64,000 bases of DNA, taken from positions 41,806,648 through 41,870,647 of the forward strand of contig NC_012879.2 in assembly GCF_000003195.3 (NCBI RefSeq), written 5' to 3'. Below the pieces are notes generated by a model that worked only from the letters and a program-made list of their open reading frames with translations, was not told where the DNA came from and ran no database searches. Position 1 is the stretch's first letter. Each line of letters starts with the position of its first letter. Positions 1-12,067 of the stretch are shown one piece after another. The stretch is from Sorghum bicolor. Lineage: Eukaryota > Streptophyta > Magnoliopsida > Poales > Poaceae. Both the position numbers and the translations under genes were made by a program.

Positions 1-2940
1 CAAGATTCGATGTTTCAGATGCCTAATGCATTGGCAGATTCAATGTTGATGCAACAGAGGTCTATAGCCCAGTCGGGGTATGTCAATTCAATATTGGTAC
101 CCAATTACCAATCATCGGCAGCGCCTATGCCGATGAACGCTAATAATGGATGGCTTGGACAGCAAGTCTTTCCACAATCGCCCCAGCAGAGTTACCAGAC
201 TACAGGGTTCCAGCAAGGACAGGTCTATCCCGGGTTCCAAGGTCAGGGGATTCCCAACCAGCCTATGAATTTCGGACAGCAACTCGGGGGACAGCAAATC
301 GGTGGACAGCAGTTTGGTGGTCCGCAGATTGGAGGCCAGATGATCAATCCAATGTTCCATGCAGATCACGTCCCGAACAGACACGTGGAGGTTCGCCACC
401 AAGTGCCGGACCCGCAGCCGCCTCATCGGCAGGATGCCGATGCATATTGGGCCGATAAGATTGCTGAAGTAATGAGGGAACAATTTGGCATAAAACCCAA
501 AGTCAACACTTACTCTTATCGGACACCGTATCCTCCCGCATATGATTTGATCCTGCTTCCACATCGGTACAAGGTACCAGATTTTACCAAATTCTCCGGG
601 CAGGATGACACGTCAACCATGGAGCATGTCAACAGGTTCATCATTCAATGCAGAGAAGCTGGTAACAGGGACGAATTGAGGGTTCGTCTATTTTCGTCGT
701 CATTATCTGGATCGGCCTTTACCTGGTTTATATCACTACCTCCTAACTCAGTGATTACTTGGGCCGATCTGGAGAAACAATTCCACAAATACTTCTTTTC
801 GGGGGTTCATGAAAAGAAAATCACCGATTTGGTCAAATTGAGACAACGCAATGATGAATCGGTTGAGGGTTTTGTGCAGAGGATACGGGAGGTAAAAAAT
901 AAATGCTATAGTCTGGTTCTCGATGATCGGCAGCTAGCCGATTTGGCTTTCCAGGGTTTATTGCCACACATCAGGGATAAGTATGCCTCTCAGGAGTTTG
1001 AAAGCTTAAGTCATTTAGTACAGAGGATTTCTGATCAAGACATCAAGCCTTTTGAGCCCAAAAGAGCATGAAACAAGAAGGTGTCGTTTGTTGATGAAGC
1101 AACAAGTTCAGATTCTGATGAGGAACCAGTAATCGTCTTGGCAGAGTAGGTGAAGAACAAGAAGCCGATGTCTTGTCCTTTTGGGCAAAAGGAACCAGAA
1201 AAGTTCGCTTTCGACACTGCTAAGGCCGATAAGATATTTGATTTTCTACTCCAGAAAGGTCAGATCAAGTTGTCTCCTAATCACGTGATCCCATCGGCAG
1301 AGGAGTTGAGGAGGATGAAATATTGCAAGTGGCATAATGCAACTTCTCATGACACCAATGACTGAAAAGTTTTCAGACAGCAGCTGCAATCGGCAATAGA
1401 GTCTGGGAGAAGTAAATTTGACAGTTCCAAGACTCAGAAGCCAATGAAGATAGACCAGCATCCTTTCCCGACAAACATGTTGGATGCAAAGGGGAAGGCC
1501 AAGGTCTTAACGTCGGAAGCAGCTGAGAAAAGTGCATCGGTAGACCCTCAACATCAGATTACTACTGCCGAGGCAAAGAGTAAAGGCTTGGTCCAGGAAG
1601 GGACTAATTCGGGTAGGCCTCCTCGGTCCGGCATCGTTATAACTCATAGAAGGCCTCGAGAGAGCTGGCAGTAACGGGAAGATCGGTACCGGCGCCAGCA
1701 AGAAGATTATCGTCGGGAGGAAGAGAGACGCCGACAGGAATGGAATCGGCATAGAGATCATTGTAACTGTCCATTCTTTATCCATTGTTGGGAGGAGAAT
1801 ATTAAGCTTCCCACTGTCAGAGACTGCCCTGAGTGCAATGGTTATGATCGGTACGATAGAACCGATCGGCGTTATCATGATGACAATCGGCAATTTAATG
1901 GGCCGATCAGAGGAAGAGCATCAGTTCATGATCGGCTGGGGGGCAGGCTCAGCGTACACGATAGGCTTGGTGATCGTGTCCAATATTTTCCCAGGAACCA
2001 GGAAGAGCTCAAGGAGATGGCTAATGCACGAGTTCCCGATGAGTTCATATTCTGCAGGGATGCTAACACGCATCGGATGGAGTCAAGAGAGAATCGACGC
2101 CCAGCAGCAAGGCAGAAGCCACTTCCTCCATGGTGTCCTGAAGGGTTAACCAAGACACAGAAAAGGAGATTGCAACGCGAAAGGCAAGAGGAGTTAAGCA
2201 AGGGCGAGAACTCTGGTCAGTCTGGAGGTCAGCAGCAACCAGACACTAAGAGGGAAGGTCTATCGGCAGGAGTTAACATGGTCTTTATGTTGCCGATGGA
2301 GTTTCTTGCACCATCCGGTGATGATGTGTTGGAATTTTCCGATCAAATAGCTCAGCTGGCTCTGGATCCGATGACAGCTATCTTCGAGAAACCTGCCGAC
2401 GACGAAAGACAGCATCTTAAGGCTCTGTTCGTCAAAGGAAGGATCGATGGGCAGCCAATGACTAAGATCCTAGTTGATGGTGGGGCTGCTATCAATATCA
2501 TGCCATATGCAGTATATCGGAAGCTTGGGAAAGGAGATCAGGATTTGACCAAGACCGATATGATGCTTAAAGATTTTGAAGGGAACGTGTCTCCAGTCAA
2601 AGGAGGAATATGTGTAGAGCTGACCATCGGCAGCAAGACCTTGCCGACAACTTTCTTCGTGATCAGTGGAAAGGGGGCTTACAACTTGTTGTTGGGAAGA
2701 GATTGGATTCATGCCATTTGTTGCATCCCATCTACAATGCACCAATGCTTGGTTCAGTGGGTAGGTGACAGAATTGAGATTGTCCCGGGGGATTCTTCTT
2801 ATGTTATTGGATCGGCAAAGGCAGACACCTATGAGAGGACCAGGTGTATTTCAGGAGAAGTTTGGGAGAAAGATTTTCTCAAAGTTGCCGATTACGAAAT
2901 TCCACCGATCCAAGCAGTCGGTTCTGATGAAGATTTTTAA
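1..2940 (+). pseudogene. gag: T1 gag-protease, broken by four stop codons
   Basis: One reading frame runs from the window edge to TAA at 2938-2940 and is interrupted by TGA 1069, TAG 1147, TGA 1363 and TAA 1672. The N-terminal part is Gln/Gly-rich (about 190-355). A retrotransposon gag (capsid) domain follows at about 590-1050, then a Cys/His-rich nucleic-acid-binding stretch near 1755-1835 (CNC...CPEC). An aspartic protease-like region with the motif ILVDGGAAINIM lies near 2467-2510. Three of the four stops fit C-to-T changes on one strand or the other (CAG to TAG, CAA to TAA, TGG to TGA). The true start is outside the window, since the frame is open at base 1. The protein would form the particle and process the polyprotein, but the stops make it non-functional as read. 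Confidence 0.85.
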
Positions 2941-4481
2941 TGGATAGGTTCGTCGATGATGGAAAGTTAGGCCAGGGATTCACATCGGCCGATGAGTTGG
3001 TAGAAGTAGATATAGGTAGTGGTGATAAGCCTAGACCTACCTTTATTAGTTCTAAGTTAAATTCTGAGTGTAAGCAGCAATTAACCGATCTGTTAAAGGA
3101 ATTCAAAGATTTCCGATTAGAGCATGTTCCTCGATTGCATAATAAAAAAGCCAATCGGTTAGCTCAGCATGCCTCGGGATATCAGCCTATGATTAATACA
3201 ATATCGGCAATCGGTGCCGATGATTGGAGGGAAGAAATTATTGATTATTTGAAAGATCCATCTAAGAAAGTTGAAAGACGAGTTCGATTTCAAGCAACCA
3301 AGTATGTGCTCCTCGAAGATGAATTGTATTATCGAACTATTGATGGAATTCTTCTCCGATGCCTAGGTGATGATGAAGCTAGAAGTTTGATGGGAGAAGT
3401 CCATGAAGGAGTGTGCGGAGCACATCAGTCGGCTTTTAAGATGAAATGGATGATTAGGAGGAATGGATATTATTGGCCGACTATACTTGAGGATTGCTTT
3501 AAATATTTCAAAGGGTGTCAGGGATGTCAGAAGTTTGGTAATATTCAAATGGCACCTGCATCGGCTATGAATCCTATCATAAAGCCTTGGCCATTCCGAG
3601 GATGGGCTATTGATTTGATCGGCCAGATTTATCCACCATCTAGCAAAGGGCATAAGTTTATTCTAGTTGCCACCAATTATTTCACTAAGTGGGTTGAGGC
3701 TATTCCTTTGAAGAAAGTCACATCGGCCAATATGATTGATTTTGTGAAGGAGCATATTATTTACCGATTTGGGATTCCTCAAACAATTACTACCGATCAG
3801 GGCACTATGTTTACATCAGGGGAGTTTGATGAGTTTGCAATCGGTATGGGGATTAAAGTGTTGAATTCTTCTCCTTATTATGCTCAAGCCAATGGGCAGG
3901 CCGAGGCGTCTAACAAAGGAATTATCAAGCTTATTAAACGAAAGATTGAAGAAAATCCTAAGCGGTGGCATACATTATTAAATGAAGCGCTGTGGTCTTA
4001 TCGGATGGCTTGTCATGGATCAACCAAGGTGTCACCCTATCAATTGGTGTATGGACATGATGCAGTGTTGCCTTGGGAAATTAAGGCTGGATCTAGGCGA
4101 GTATCTTTTCAAGATCAATTAGCTGCCGATGATTATGCCACTTTGATGACCGATGAGTTAGATGATCTAGCAGGGCATCGGTTAAAGGCTTTAATGAGTA
4201 TAGAAGAAAATAAGAAGAGAGTTGCTAGATGGTATGATAAGAAAGTAAAGGCTAAGGAGTTTGTCGATGGGGATTTGGTATGGAAATTAATTTTGCCAAT
4301 CGGGACTAAAAGTTTGAAGTTTGGAAAGTGGTCTCCTAATTGGGAAGGTTCTTATCGGATAAGTCGATCGGCTCCTGGTAACGCCTATATTCTAGAAACC
4401 CTCGAAGGAGTTGAATTTCCCAGAGCATTAAATGGCAAATATTTAAAGAAGTACTACCCCAGCATATGGGTCGATGCATAA
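2940..4481 (+). pseudogene. pol: T1 pol remnant: RT and RNase H deleted, integrase kept
   Basis: A 513-codon open frame whose ATG overlaps the gag-protease stop by one base (TAATG at 2938-2942). Residues 1-57 match the linker that normally precedes RT and end in LLKEFKDF. The next residues (LEHVPRLHNKKANRLAQ) are the C-terminal end of a Tat-type RNase H. Everything between, about 1.8 kb judged from the intact order in Y, is missing without a frameshift (junction near 3110). Integrase is complete: a zinc-binding H...H...C..C region at about residues 150-200, the catalytic Asp in AIDLIG, Asp in TTDQG and Glu in GQAEASN, and a C-terminal domain to residue 513. It cannot reverse transcribe on its own. 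A non-autonomous lineage is as likely as a single accident. Confidence 0.85.
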
Positions 4482-4639
4482 AAGTTTAAGTGCCGATAAC
4501 ACTCCTATCGGCTGGATTAAAATGTATCTAGGGCCAGACTTAATGTTTCAAAAGATGCCGATAACAGTCTTATCGGCTAGACTAAGACATTAAGGAAACT
4601 GAAATGCAGAGGAGCGAAGATATGTTGTCGATGAAAGCT

Positions 4640-7600
4640 TCAGACGTTCAGCAGCGCCTGGATCGCCGATATGGCGCGCAGCCTGATTTGGTTGGCTGTT
4701 TCTATCTCTTTGACATCATCATCGGCAGAACCTTCTATCGGCCTCAGCTTCTTCTTTAACTGCAGCGCTTTGCGACCATGGGCATTTCGCTCTTGCTCGA
4801 GGTGCTTGATGGTCTCTGGCAGTTGGATTTCTTCTTGTTGGGCTTGGGATAGGGCATCCTCTACTTTCTTGAGTTCGGCCAGCAGGGCTTCTCTTTTGGC
4901 CGATAGATCAGAGATTTTCTGTTTCAATGCATCACCTGAGGACTTCAGGGTGCCGATGTTCTTGTGCTTCTCATCGGCTAGGAGTTTCTCTTTCATCATT
5001 TCCTCAGAAAGCTGGGTCTGAGCAGCTCTATCGGCAAGGCGCCGAGTAGCTCTCTGGTACTGCAGCTGACGACTCTCCAGATGCGCGGCTTGGAACAGGA
5101 TTTCTTCGACATCGGCTGAAATCTGGCCTCTGAGAGTCCTGAATAGAACCTTGGTTGGATCAGAGTCATCGATCAGTTGAGCCGTGTCTTGGTGAAGGAG
5201 GGCTGATAGTTCTTCCAGATTGGCCCTGATCTCTGCCGATGTGAGTCCAACTGTTTGGGAGGAACTTGCTTCTTCACCTTCTTCTTCAGAGATGTCGATG
5301 GCGAAGGAGAATAGGCTGTCAGGAGAATCTTGTTCCTGAGAAGGAAAACAAAGTAAGTTAGTTTATATTTGGAGAATCGGCAAATAATACTGACGATAGA
5401 CGGATAACTTACTTGCTTCAAGGCGATCTCTTGTCTTTGACTGGGAGGTGCTGATGGAGCTGCAGGCTGATCGGCTGAAGATGCCGATGGAACTACAGGT
5501 TGATCGGCCAGAGTTGCCGATGGAACGACGTCAGCTGAAAGTTAACAGAAGGGGTTATAAGTTCGAAAAGGAGAAGCTCATCAGCAGTAATATTGAAGAG
5601 AGTACGTTACCCTGAGGAGGGATGATACTTGTCTGAATTGAAGAAACTACCGATAGTATGACTGAACCTGCTGGATCGGTAGTTTCATCGCCTACGTCGG
5701 CCGACACGTCTTCTGGTTGGGGTGCTTCAAACTGAGGTTCTTCTTGCTGGAGTTCTTCCATCTGTGGTGCTTCCTGCATTGGTTGGGGAGATGGTGCTTG
5801 CTGCGTCTGGACTTCTAGAGAAGAAGGGGAAGACTCCACCGGGATTGGAGATACCGGAGGAGGAGGGGGAGTTGCCACTTTCTGGCGCTTTGTTCCAGCT
5901 TTAGTACCTTTGGTGCCCTTCCTCTTTGGTTGGCTAGACTGGGGGGCATCGGCACCTTGGCGTTTGACTTTTGCCGATGCACCGGTTTGCTGCAATAACA
6001 AAAAGGAGTTTATGAGCACAAATATAACCGACATAAAGATGGTCAGTGTGAATAAAAAGGTTTGACAAATTGCCTTGAAAGCCTGCGCCAGAGTGGAAGC
6101 AGCTACCGTTGGTGATGTCTGAGTTCTCCTGGTGGTAACTTTCTTGAGGCGTACACCCCGATGCACGATGGAAGCCAAAGTGGGAGCATTATGGCCGATT
6201 GAGGAGATCGGGCCTGGTGGAAACAAGTCAATCGGCTTACCACTTCTACTAACCGATGGGGGGGGGGTGTTGTCAACCTGCAAAAGGAAAAAAAGGGTGA
6301 GCTACCGATGGAAACAGGATTGAAAAAATTGGAACATCAGTTTGAAATACTTACAGCGTCGTCGGGGACTTGGTATTCGGGGTCAATCATGCCGCGGTAC
6401 GAAAAGGCTGATCTGCAGAATAGATGCTCTTTCCATTCTGCCCACCATAGCTTGTATGCCTGAGTAATAAAGGCAGCTGGAACCCATTCTGATAGATCTA
6501 CATCTGTATCGGCATTTGGTGGTAGTTGGGCTACTCGAATCCACTTAAGAAAGTTGGTGATGGGTTCTCTGGGTTTTATCACATCGGCATAACAAAGCGC
6601 AATCGGCAACTGGCCGAAAGCTAACTGACGAGCTAATGCCGATGGATTGTAAAATTCATAAGTTTGGGGAGAGGTTTTTGTGCTACCAAAGAAATTCACT
6701 GGTATGGCTCTAGGAGTCACAATTGCCATCATCACCTCATTATCCCTGTCAAGAGCTTCATCAAATGGATTGAAGGCCAGGGGGAGCATACTGTCTGGGT
6801 CATCATAGGCCAACCATGGTCGTTCATCTCTCGCCAAGCCCTCATACAGAATCTGGAAGAATCGGCCGATCTGATCTGGATTACCCCCTGAACCAAGTAG
6901 AACTATGACAGCTTCGCCAAAGTTCAAGGGGGTGCGTGTTGCCGATTCCTCTTCACCCAACACATGATTTTCAGCTATATCTCTTGGGAAACGCTGTGTG
7001 AACAAGTTAAAGTCGAGGCGCTTATGCAGATGCAGATTGAGCCACATATTAATAAACCACCAGGGGCCTCCCAAGTTGCCGATAGACTGGCCGAGCAGGA
7101 GTTTCTGGGTCACCTGATGGAGAAGATGGTAAGCAGCGCCAAGCAAGTATCGGCCGAGAGAAAATCGGCCACCGTTAGCCAGTCTCTCTGCTGCCGATAG
7201 ATAGACGGAAGTCGGTCCTGCCGATCGACCACAGAATACAAACTTGTCCAGCCACATGTTCAGAAAGGTGGTTTGTTCCTTTATGGTGACAGGCCCTTTC
7301 CCACGATACTTCTGAATGTACCCTGACCAGCCGCCGATAGCGCGAGTCTCTATTTTGGCACTAGGAGCTGTGTCAAAAAAGTGGGTGCTATCGGCAGAAG
7401 ATATATCTAGATCGGTGAGCATGGCTACATCGGCAAGAGTAGGAGAAGCAGGGCCGTGGCCAAAGACAAAAGCATTGAGGGTGTCTGACCAAAAGTAAGA
7501 TGCAGCTATCAACAGTGACTCATTCCTGTGTATATCGGCAATGGACAGCCTAATGCATTGATCTAGTTTTCTCTCACCCCATTGGACTTCATTGGAGTTG

Positions 7601-7959
7601 CTGACTCTCAAGAACCAGTCTTTCCACCCTACGATAGGGCTGTACCAAGAGCGGAAGGTGTCTTTCCACAGATCTAAAGAAAAATTTTCGGCTCTGAAAG
7701 GGATCCTATTGGTTTCTGCGTTAATGAGATTGGTTGGATCTGGATCCCCTAGAGGGCCGAGGCATTGGAGGTGTGGTTGATTGGTGGGAATGACGATTTT
7801 GTTAGACATTTCCTGGTGGTTTTGAAATAAAGGAAAAGAACACAAAGAAAAGAAAAGAAAATGTTCAGTAAAATGGATTACGGATGAACAGGGATGCGAA
7901 GAAAAGAACTGGGGATGGAATGAAGGACTGACCTCAGGGACGATGAAGCTAATAGCCAT
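4640..7959 (-). CDS. Antisense plant mobile domain (PMD) gene inside T1, six exons, intact
   Basis: Spliced model on the minus strand: exons 7959-7933, 7812-6355, 6277-6074, 5989-5611, 5534-5413 and 5335-4640. Introns are GT-AG except intron 3, which is GC-AG. Exon lengths 27+1458+204+379+122+696 total 2886 nt, giving 961 codons plus stop with no internal stop. Exon 2 carries an aminotransferase-like plant mobile domain (PF10536-like). The cue is the block ending FGHGPASPTLADVAMLTDL. A Pro/Glu/Gln-rich linker follows, then a C-terminal coiled coil (exon 6, near 5000-4640). The start lies in ATGGCT, a good plant context, with no upstream ATG in the leader and a TATA box about 150 bp upstream. 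The gene converges with the sense pol, which ends 158 bp away. Host PMD proteins act in transposon silencing and genome stability; a role here is inference. The exon ends were read by eye and not tested by RNA. Confidence 0.75.
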
Positions 7960-8108
7960 CTTGCGACGAGGAGGATGCCTGGAGCTTCAGGTTGGTAAAG
8001 AGGAGTTTTTGCCGGAGGTCTTGGAGACGTTGAATGGCGCCGCCGCTAGGAAAGTAAAGTTGGGATGATGGAATTATGTGATGGAGAAGGAGTACCCGAG
8101 AAGGAACT

Positions 8109-8116
8109 ATTTATAA
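8109..8116 (-). promoter_or_regulatory. TATA box for the antisense PMD gene
   Basis: The minus strand reads TATAAATA, about 150 bp upstream of the ATG at 7959. The implied transcription start is near 8080, leaving an ATG-free leader of about 120 nt. The element's sense promoter lies in the LTR, so this would be a second, opposite promoter. Inferred from position and motif only. Confidence 0.6.
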
Positions 8117-8600
8117 GACAAAATGGGCGAGGGCAAATCTGACTTATCTCCTTGCCGCATCCGAGAAATCCGAGGGTGTTCAGGTAGATATGGTAACTGT
8201 TCGCACGATAATCGAGGGATTGTGCAGGTGATTTGACGGGAAGCGGTCATTATCTGGAGATATTTTACTGTGCGGGATCTCCTGGTCGGTCCATCGGCAG
8301 CGTCCTGTAATGGTCATATTGTCGATGGGCAAGTAAGGTGAAGATAGCCGTCTGTACGAACGTCCTGATCAGTTCGTCGGTAGATCTTTGTAACGATAAT
8401 ATTGCCGATGTACGGTTGAGAAGGAAATGCCCGTTTAGGAAGTTGAGGGTTTCGAGGAATATGCGGAAGAATAGGATCAGAGTTGTTCAGATTGAGGTTG
8501 TCGATTACCAGATTAGGAGCATTAATTACGGGGAAAGGCATCATTACTGCAAAGAATTTCGGAGCATTGATGATTTCATACTCCGAAATTGGGGGGCATG
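8117..8600. other. T1 region between antisense promoter and 3' LTR
   Basis: No coding frame is convincing here. It should hold upstream regulatory sequence for the antisense gene. Its right edge (aattggggggca, 8588-8599) is the polypurine tract that primes plus-strand DNA synthesis next to the LTR. Several GCCGAT/ATCGGC copies occur. Confidence 0.6.
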
Positions 8601-9286
8601 TGTTGACACCGTTTTTGGGCACGTGTCCAGGATGGCAGGATAACACGGCAGTGTTTGTTTACAGGATGAGTTGCCGATGAAGGAGAAGTTGAACGTGACT
8701 AAGTCTACAGGCGGTGATGTGTCTGTGCTGATTGCTATGATGAGAAAGTCTGCCGATGACTATGACAAGGGAGTTTGCCGATGATACGAAGGAAGAGTTC
8801 GGCAGCCGCCGATGGTTTGTGACAGAGTTTCTGTTTGTCACGGGGGATAGTTTTGTTATTTCCTTAAATATTTAAGTCGTTTTGTATACGGATTCCGTGT
8901 AATTTGGAATTCGAATTCTAATCGTGTCTGGTTGTAGCTCTTTGAGCAGGGTATAAATATAGACCCTAGGACCTTGTAATAAGACATCTATCAATCAATC
9001 AAATACACGTTTTTACTCATATTCCAGCATCTACTTTTTCGACGACTTCGTCATACTTTTTTTCCTTTTATTACAAGTTCTTAGGAATTCGTCGACTTAA
9101 GCTCGGCGTGTTCTCGAGTTCCGCGTGAGTACCTCTTAGCCATGACATCCGGGCGCATCGCTGTTGTCAGGACTAAAGTATTCGAGTTATCACCTTTGTC
9201 GATAGTAAGGTTAAATCGGCTGGCACGCCTTAACGTTTGAATCAGGTATTAGCCCTTTGTGTTTGCAGATCAGTTTTGCACCAACA
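8601..9286 (+). repeat. T1 3' LTR
   Basis: The LTR is 686 bp, bounded by the inverted termini TGTTG and CAACA, with a purine tract just upstream. A TATA box (TATAAATA, 8952-8959) and a following transcript-start and polyadenylation-like stretch (ccttgtaataag) give the U3-R-U5 layout. The start could be 8599 rather than 8601, because TG occurs at both places. The right edge is exact, since C1 copia coding sequence resumes at 9287. Confidence 0.85.
8952..8959 (+). promoter_or_regulatory. LTR promoter TATA box of T1
   Basis: TATAAATA in the middle of the LTR, followed about 30 bp on by the likely RNA start. It would drive the sense genomic RNA when present in the 5' LTR. Confidence 0.6.
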
Positions 9287-11249
9287 GCTTGATGTTGTGG
9301 GCACAAGCATAGGCTAATAATATTCTAATTGCCTCTAATCTTGCAACCGGTGCATATGTTTCTCTAAAGTCAAGACCTTCAACTTGAGTGTAGCCTTGTG
9401 CTACTAATCTTTCTTTGTTTCTCACAACTACACCATCTTGAGCTTGCTTATTTCTAAAGACCCACTTGGTACCAATCATATTGTAGTTCTTTGGCCTCTC
9501 AACAAGCTCCCACACTTGATTTCTTGTGAAGTTGTTCAATTCTTCATGCAAGGCATTTACCCAATCGGAATCTTTCAATGCATCTTCTATTCTCTTTGGT
9601 TCTTCAAATAAGACAAATGAATAGTCTCACAAAATGATGCTAGTCTTGATCTTGTTTGTACACCACTTTGAATACCACCAATGACTTGATCTAATGGATG
9701 ATCCCTTACTATGCTTGTAGGTTGGAGTATTGGGAGTTACTTGCTTCCACTAGCTTGACTTTGATTTTGATCATCATCATGAGAGGCACTAGTACTAGCT
9801 TGATTTGTATCAATTTGCACTTCTTGATTGATCATGTGAATGTCATCATTATCATCAACTTGCCTTAGCCTTATGTCACCAACATCCATGTTCTTCATAG
9901 CATTTGCCAAATTGATCTCCTCTCACATCATCAAGATTTTGAGCTTCATTTTGAGATCCCTCGGTTTCATCAAATTCCACATCATAGACTTCTTCAAATG
10001 TGCCACTTGCCAAGTTCTAAACTCTATATGCCTTGCTAGAGGTGGAATAACCAAGTAATAACCCTTCATCACATTTCTTCTCAAACTTGCTCAATCTAGT
10101 GCCTTTCTTGAGAATGTAACATTTGCATCCAAACACTCTAAAGTATACAATGTTGGGCTTTCTTCCATTCAATAGCTCATATGGTGTCTTCCCAAGCTTC
10201 TCATGGCAATAGAGACGGTTGCTACAATAGCACGCCGTGTTGATAGCTTCTCTCCAAAAAGAATGGCTAACATTGTATTCACTAAGCATTGATCTAGCCA
10301 TATCAATCAAGGTTCTATTCTTTCTTTCAACTACACCATTGGATTGAGGAATGTATGTTGGAGAGAATTGATGTCCAATGCCAAGATCATCACACAAATC
10401 TTCAATTCTTGTGTTCTTGAACTCACTACCATTGTCACTTCTAATCTTCTTGATAGTGGTCTCAAACTCATTTTGCACTCTCTTGACAAAAGACTTAAAT
10501 AGATCACAAACATCACTCTTGTCATAGAGAAAGAACACCCAAGTGTATCTAGTGTAGTCATCAACTATCACAAAACCAAACTTGTTACCACCAATGCTGG
10601 TGTATGTTGTTGGCCCAAATAAATCCAAGTGCAATAGCTCAAATGCCTTCGATGTGCTCATTTCACTTTTCTTACGATGTGTATTTCCAACTTGCTTTTT
10701 GGCTTGAAAAGCACTACACGATTTGTCCTTCTCAAAAGTGACATCCTTCAAGCCTCTAACTAAATCATGCCTCAATAGTTTGTTCAATTGTTTCATTCCA
10801 ACATGACCAAGCCTTCTATGCCACAACCAACCCAAACTTGATTTGCTAATTAGACAAGATGTCAATTGAGTGTCACTATCATTGAAATCAACCAAGTATA
10901 AGCTACCATGCCTAAATCCTTTGAATATCAAGTTTGATCCATCAACACAAACCACCTCAACATCACTACCAAAGATGCACTTAAAACCAAGGTCACAAAG
11001 TTGTGCAATTAACAAGAGATTGATGTCAATGCTCTCAACTAGCAACACATTTGATATGCTCATGTCATTTGAGACAACAATTTTACCAAGCCCTTTGACC
11101 TTTCCTTTCTTGTTGTTGCCGAAAGTGATAGAATCAAAGCCACCATTTTGACTAGTATCAATTGATTTGAACATACAAGATTCTCCGGTCATATGTTGAG
11201 TACACTCACTATCAAGCACCCAATGCCTTCCTCCGGCTTTGTAATTGAC
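9287..11249 (-). pseudogene. pol: C1 pol: protease, integrase and partial RT
   Basis: Reading starts after TAG at about 11250. The protease motif is changed to LDSECTQHMTG, where the family has DSGC, so Gly became Glu at the active site. The GAG-pre-integrase motif (WHRRLGHVGMKQL) and an integrase core with DLFGP, RSDNGSEF and NGVVERKN are present to 10017. A connector with broken frames (9579-10016) precedes the RT start (VWELVERP ... [15 protein letters not shown]), which is cut at 9287 by the T1 insertion. The order and motifs are typical of copia. It is non-functional: changed protease site, frame breaks and RT truncation. Confidence 0.83.
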
Positions 11250-12067
11250 CTACAAGATAAGATCAATTCTTTTTAGGTACCCAAACTTAATTGGGTCCTC
11301 CAAGGTTAGCAACTAAGCTCTAAGGTACCCAAATGGCTTTCTTCTTTGAGCCCATCCATGGTGCACCAATGAACTTAGCATGAACACCTTTTGTATCCTT
11401 GGTAAGCACATAGAAAGAACTAAGCTTAATTGAGGATACATTAGCTTTGGATTTCTTGTTCATGCATTGTTGCTCTAGGTGACCAACTTGCTTGCAAGCT
11501 TTGCAATACCGTCCATTGTTCTTCACAAAACTAGTCTTGTGAGGAGCAAAGGCGGCCTTGCCTTTCTTGGGGTTATAGCCCAATCCCTCTTTGTAGAGAG
11601 AAGCTCTTTGACTACCCAAGCACATAAGCAAGCGGTCCTCACCACCATAAGCCTTGGCTAAGGTGTGATTGAGCTCTTTCACCTCCTTCTTGAGAATTTA
11701 ATTCTCAACTTTTAGTGTGGTGTCACAGGTGAAACCATCACTACTAGATGAGGATAATGTAGATGTGCTACATGAAGGGTTAGTTGAAGAAATAACAATA
11801 GGCTTACTCAAGATATCACATGTTATGCCTATATTCCAAGTTTGAGCATTTTCAATTTTAGTTGGCTCATTTTCACATTTGTTAACTAGAGAGGAATGAG
11901 CTTCTTGAAGCTTAGTGTGAGCCTTTTGAAGCTTCTTATGGTCTTCCTTTAGACTCTCATAAGATGCTCTAAGCTCATGAAGTTCTTGCATAAGAGTTTC
12001 CTTATCCTTAAGCAAGGCCTTGCACTCCCTTCTAGTTTCTTTATAGTGATGAGTGCAATCTTCTAGC

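Larger units (their letters stand above)
1..9286 (+). mobile_element. T1: Tat-lineage Ty3/gypsy LTR retrotransposon, 5' end outside window
   Basis: The order seen is gag, protease, remnant pol ending in integrase, an antisense gene, a purine-rich tract (ggggggca near 8591) and one LTR (8601-9286). The 5' LTR and primer site lie left of position 1. The right boundary is exact: the LTR ends in CAACA at 9286 and the next base resumes the C1 copia reverse transcriptase on the minus strand, so T1 inserted into C1. The residual RNase H tail and the antisense gene between pol and the 3' LTR place it in the Tat group by family knowledge. The element is defective: four in-frame stops in gag-protease and an in-frame loss of RT and RNase H. 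The antisense gene appears intact. Confidence 0.88.
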
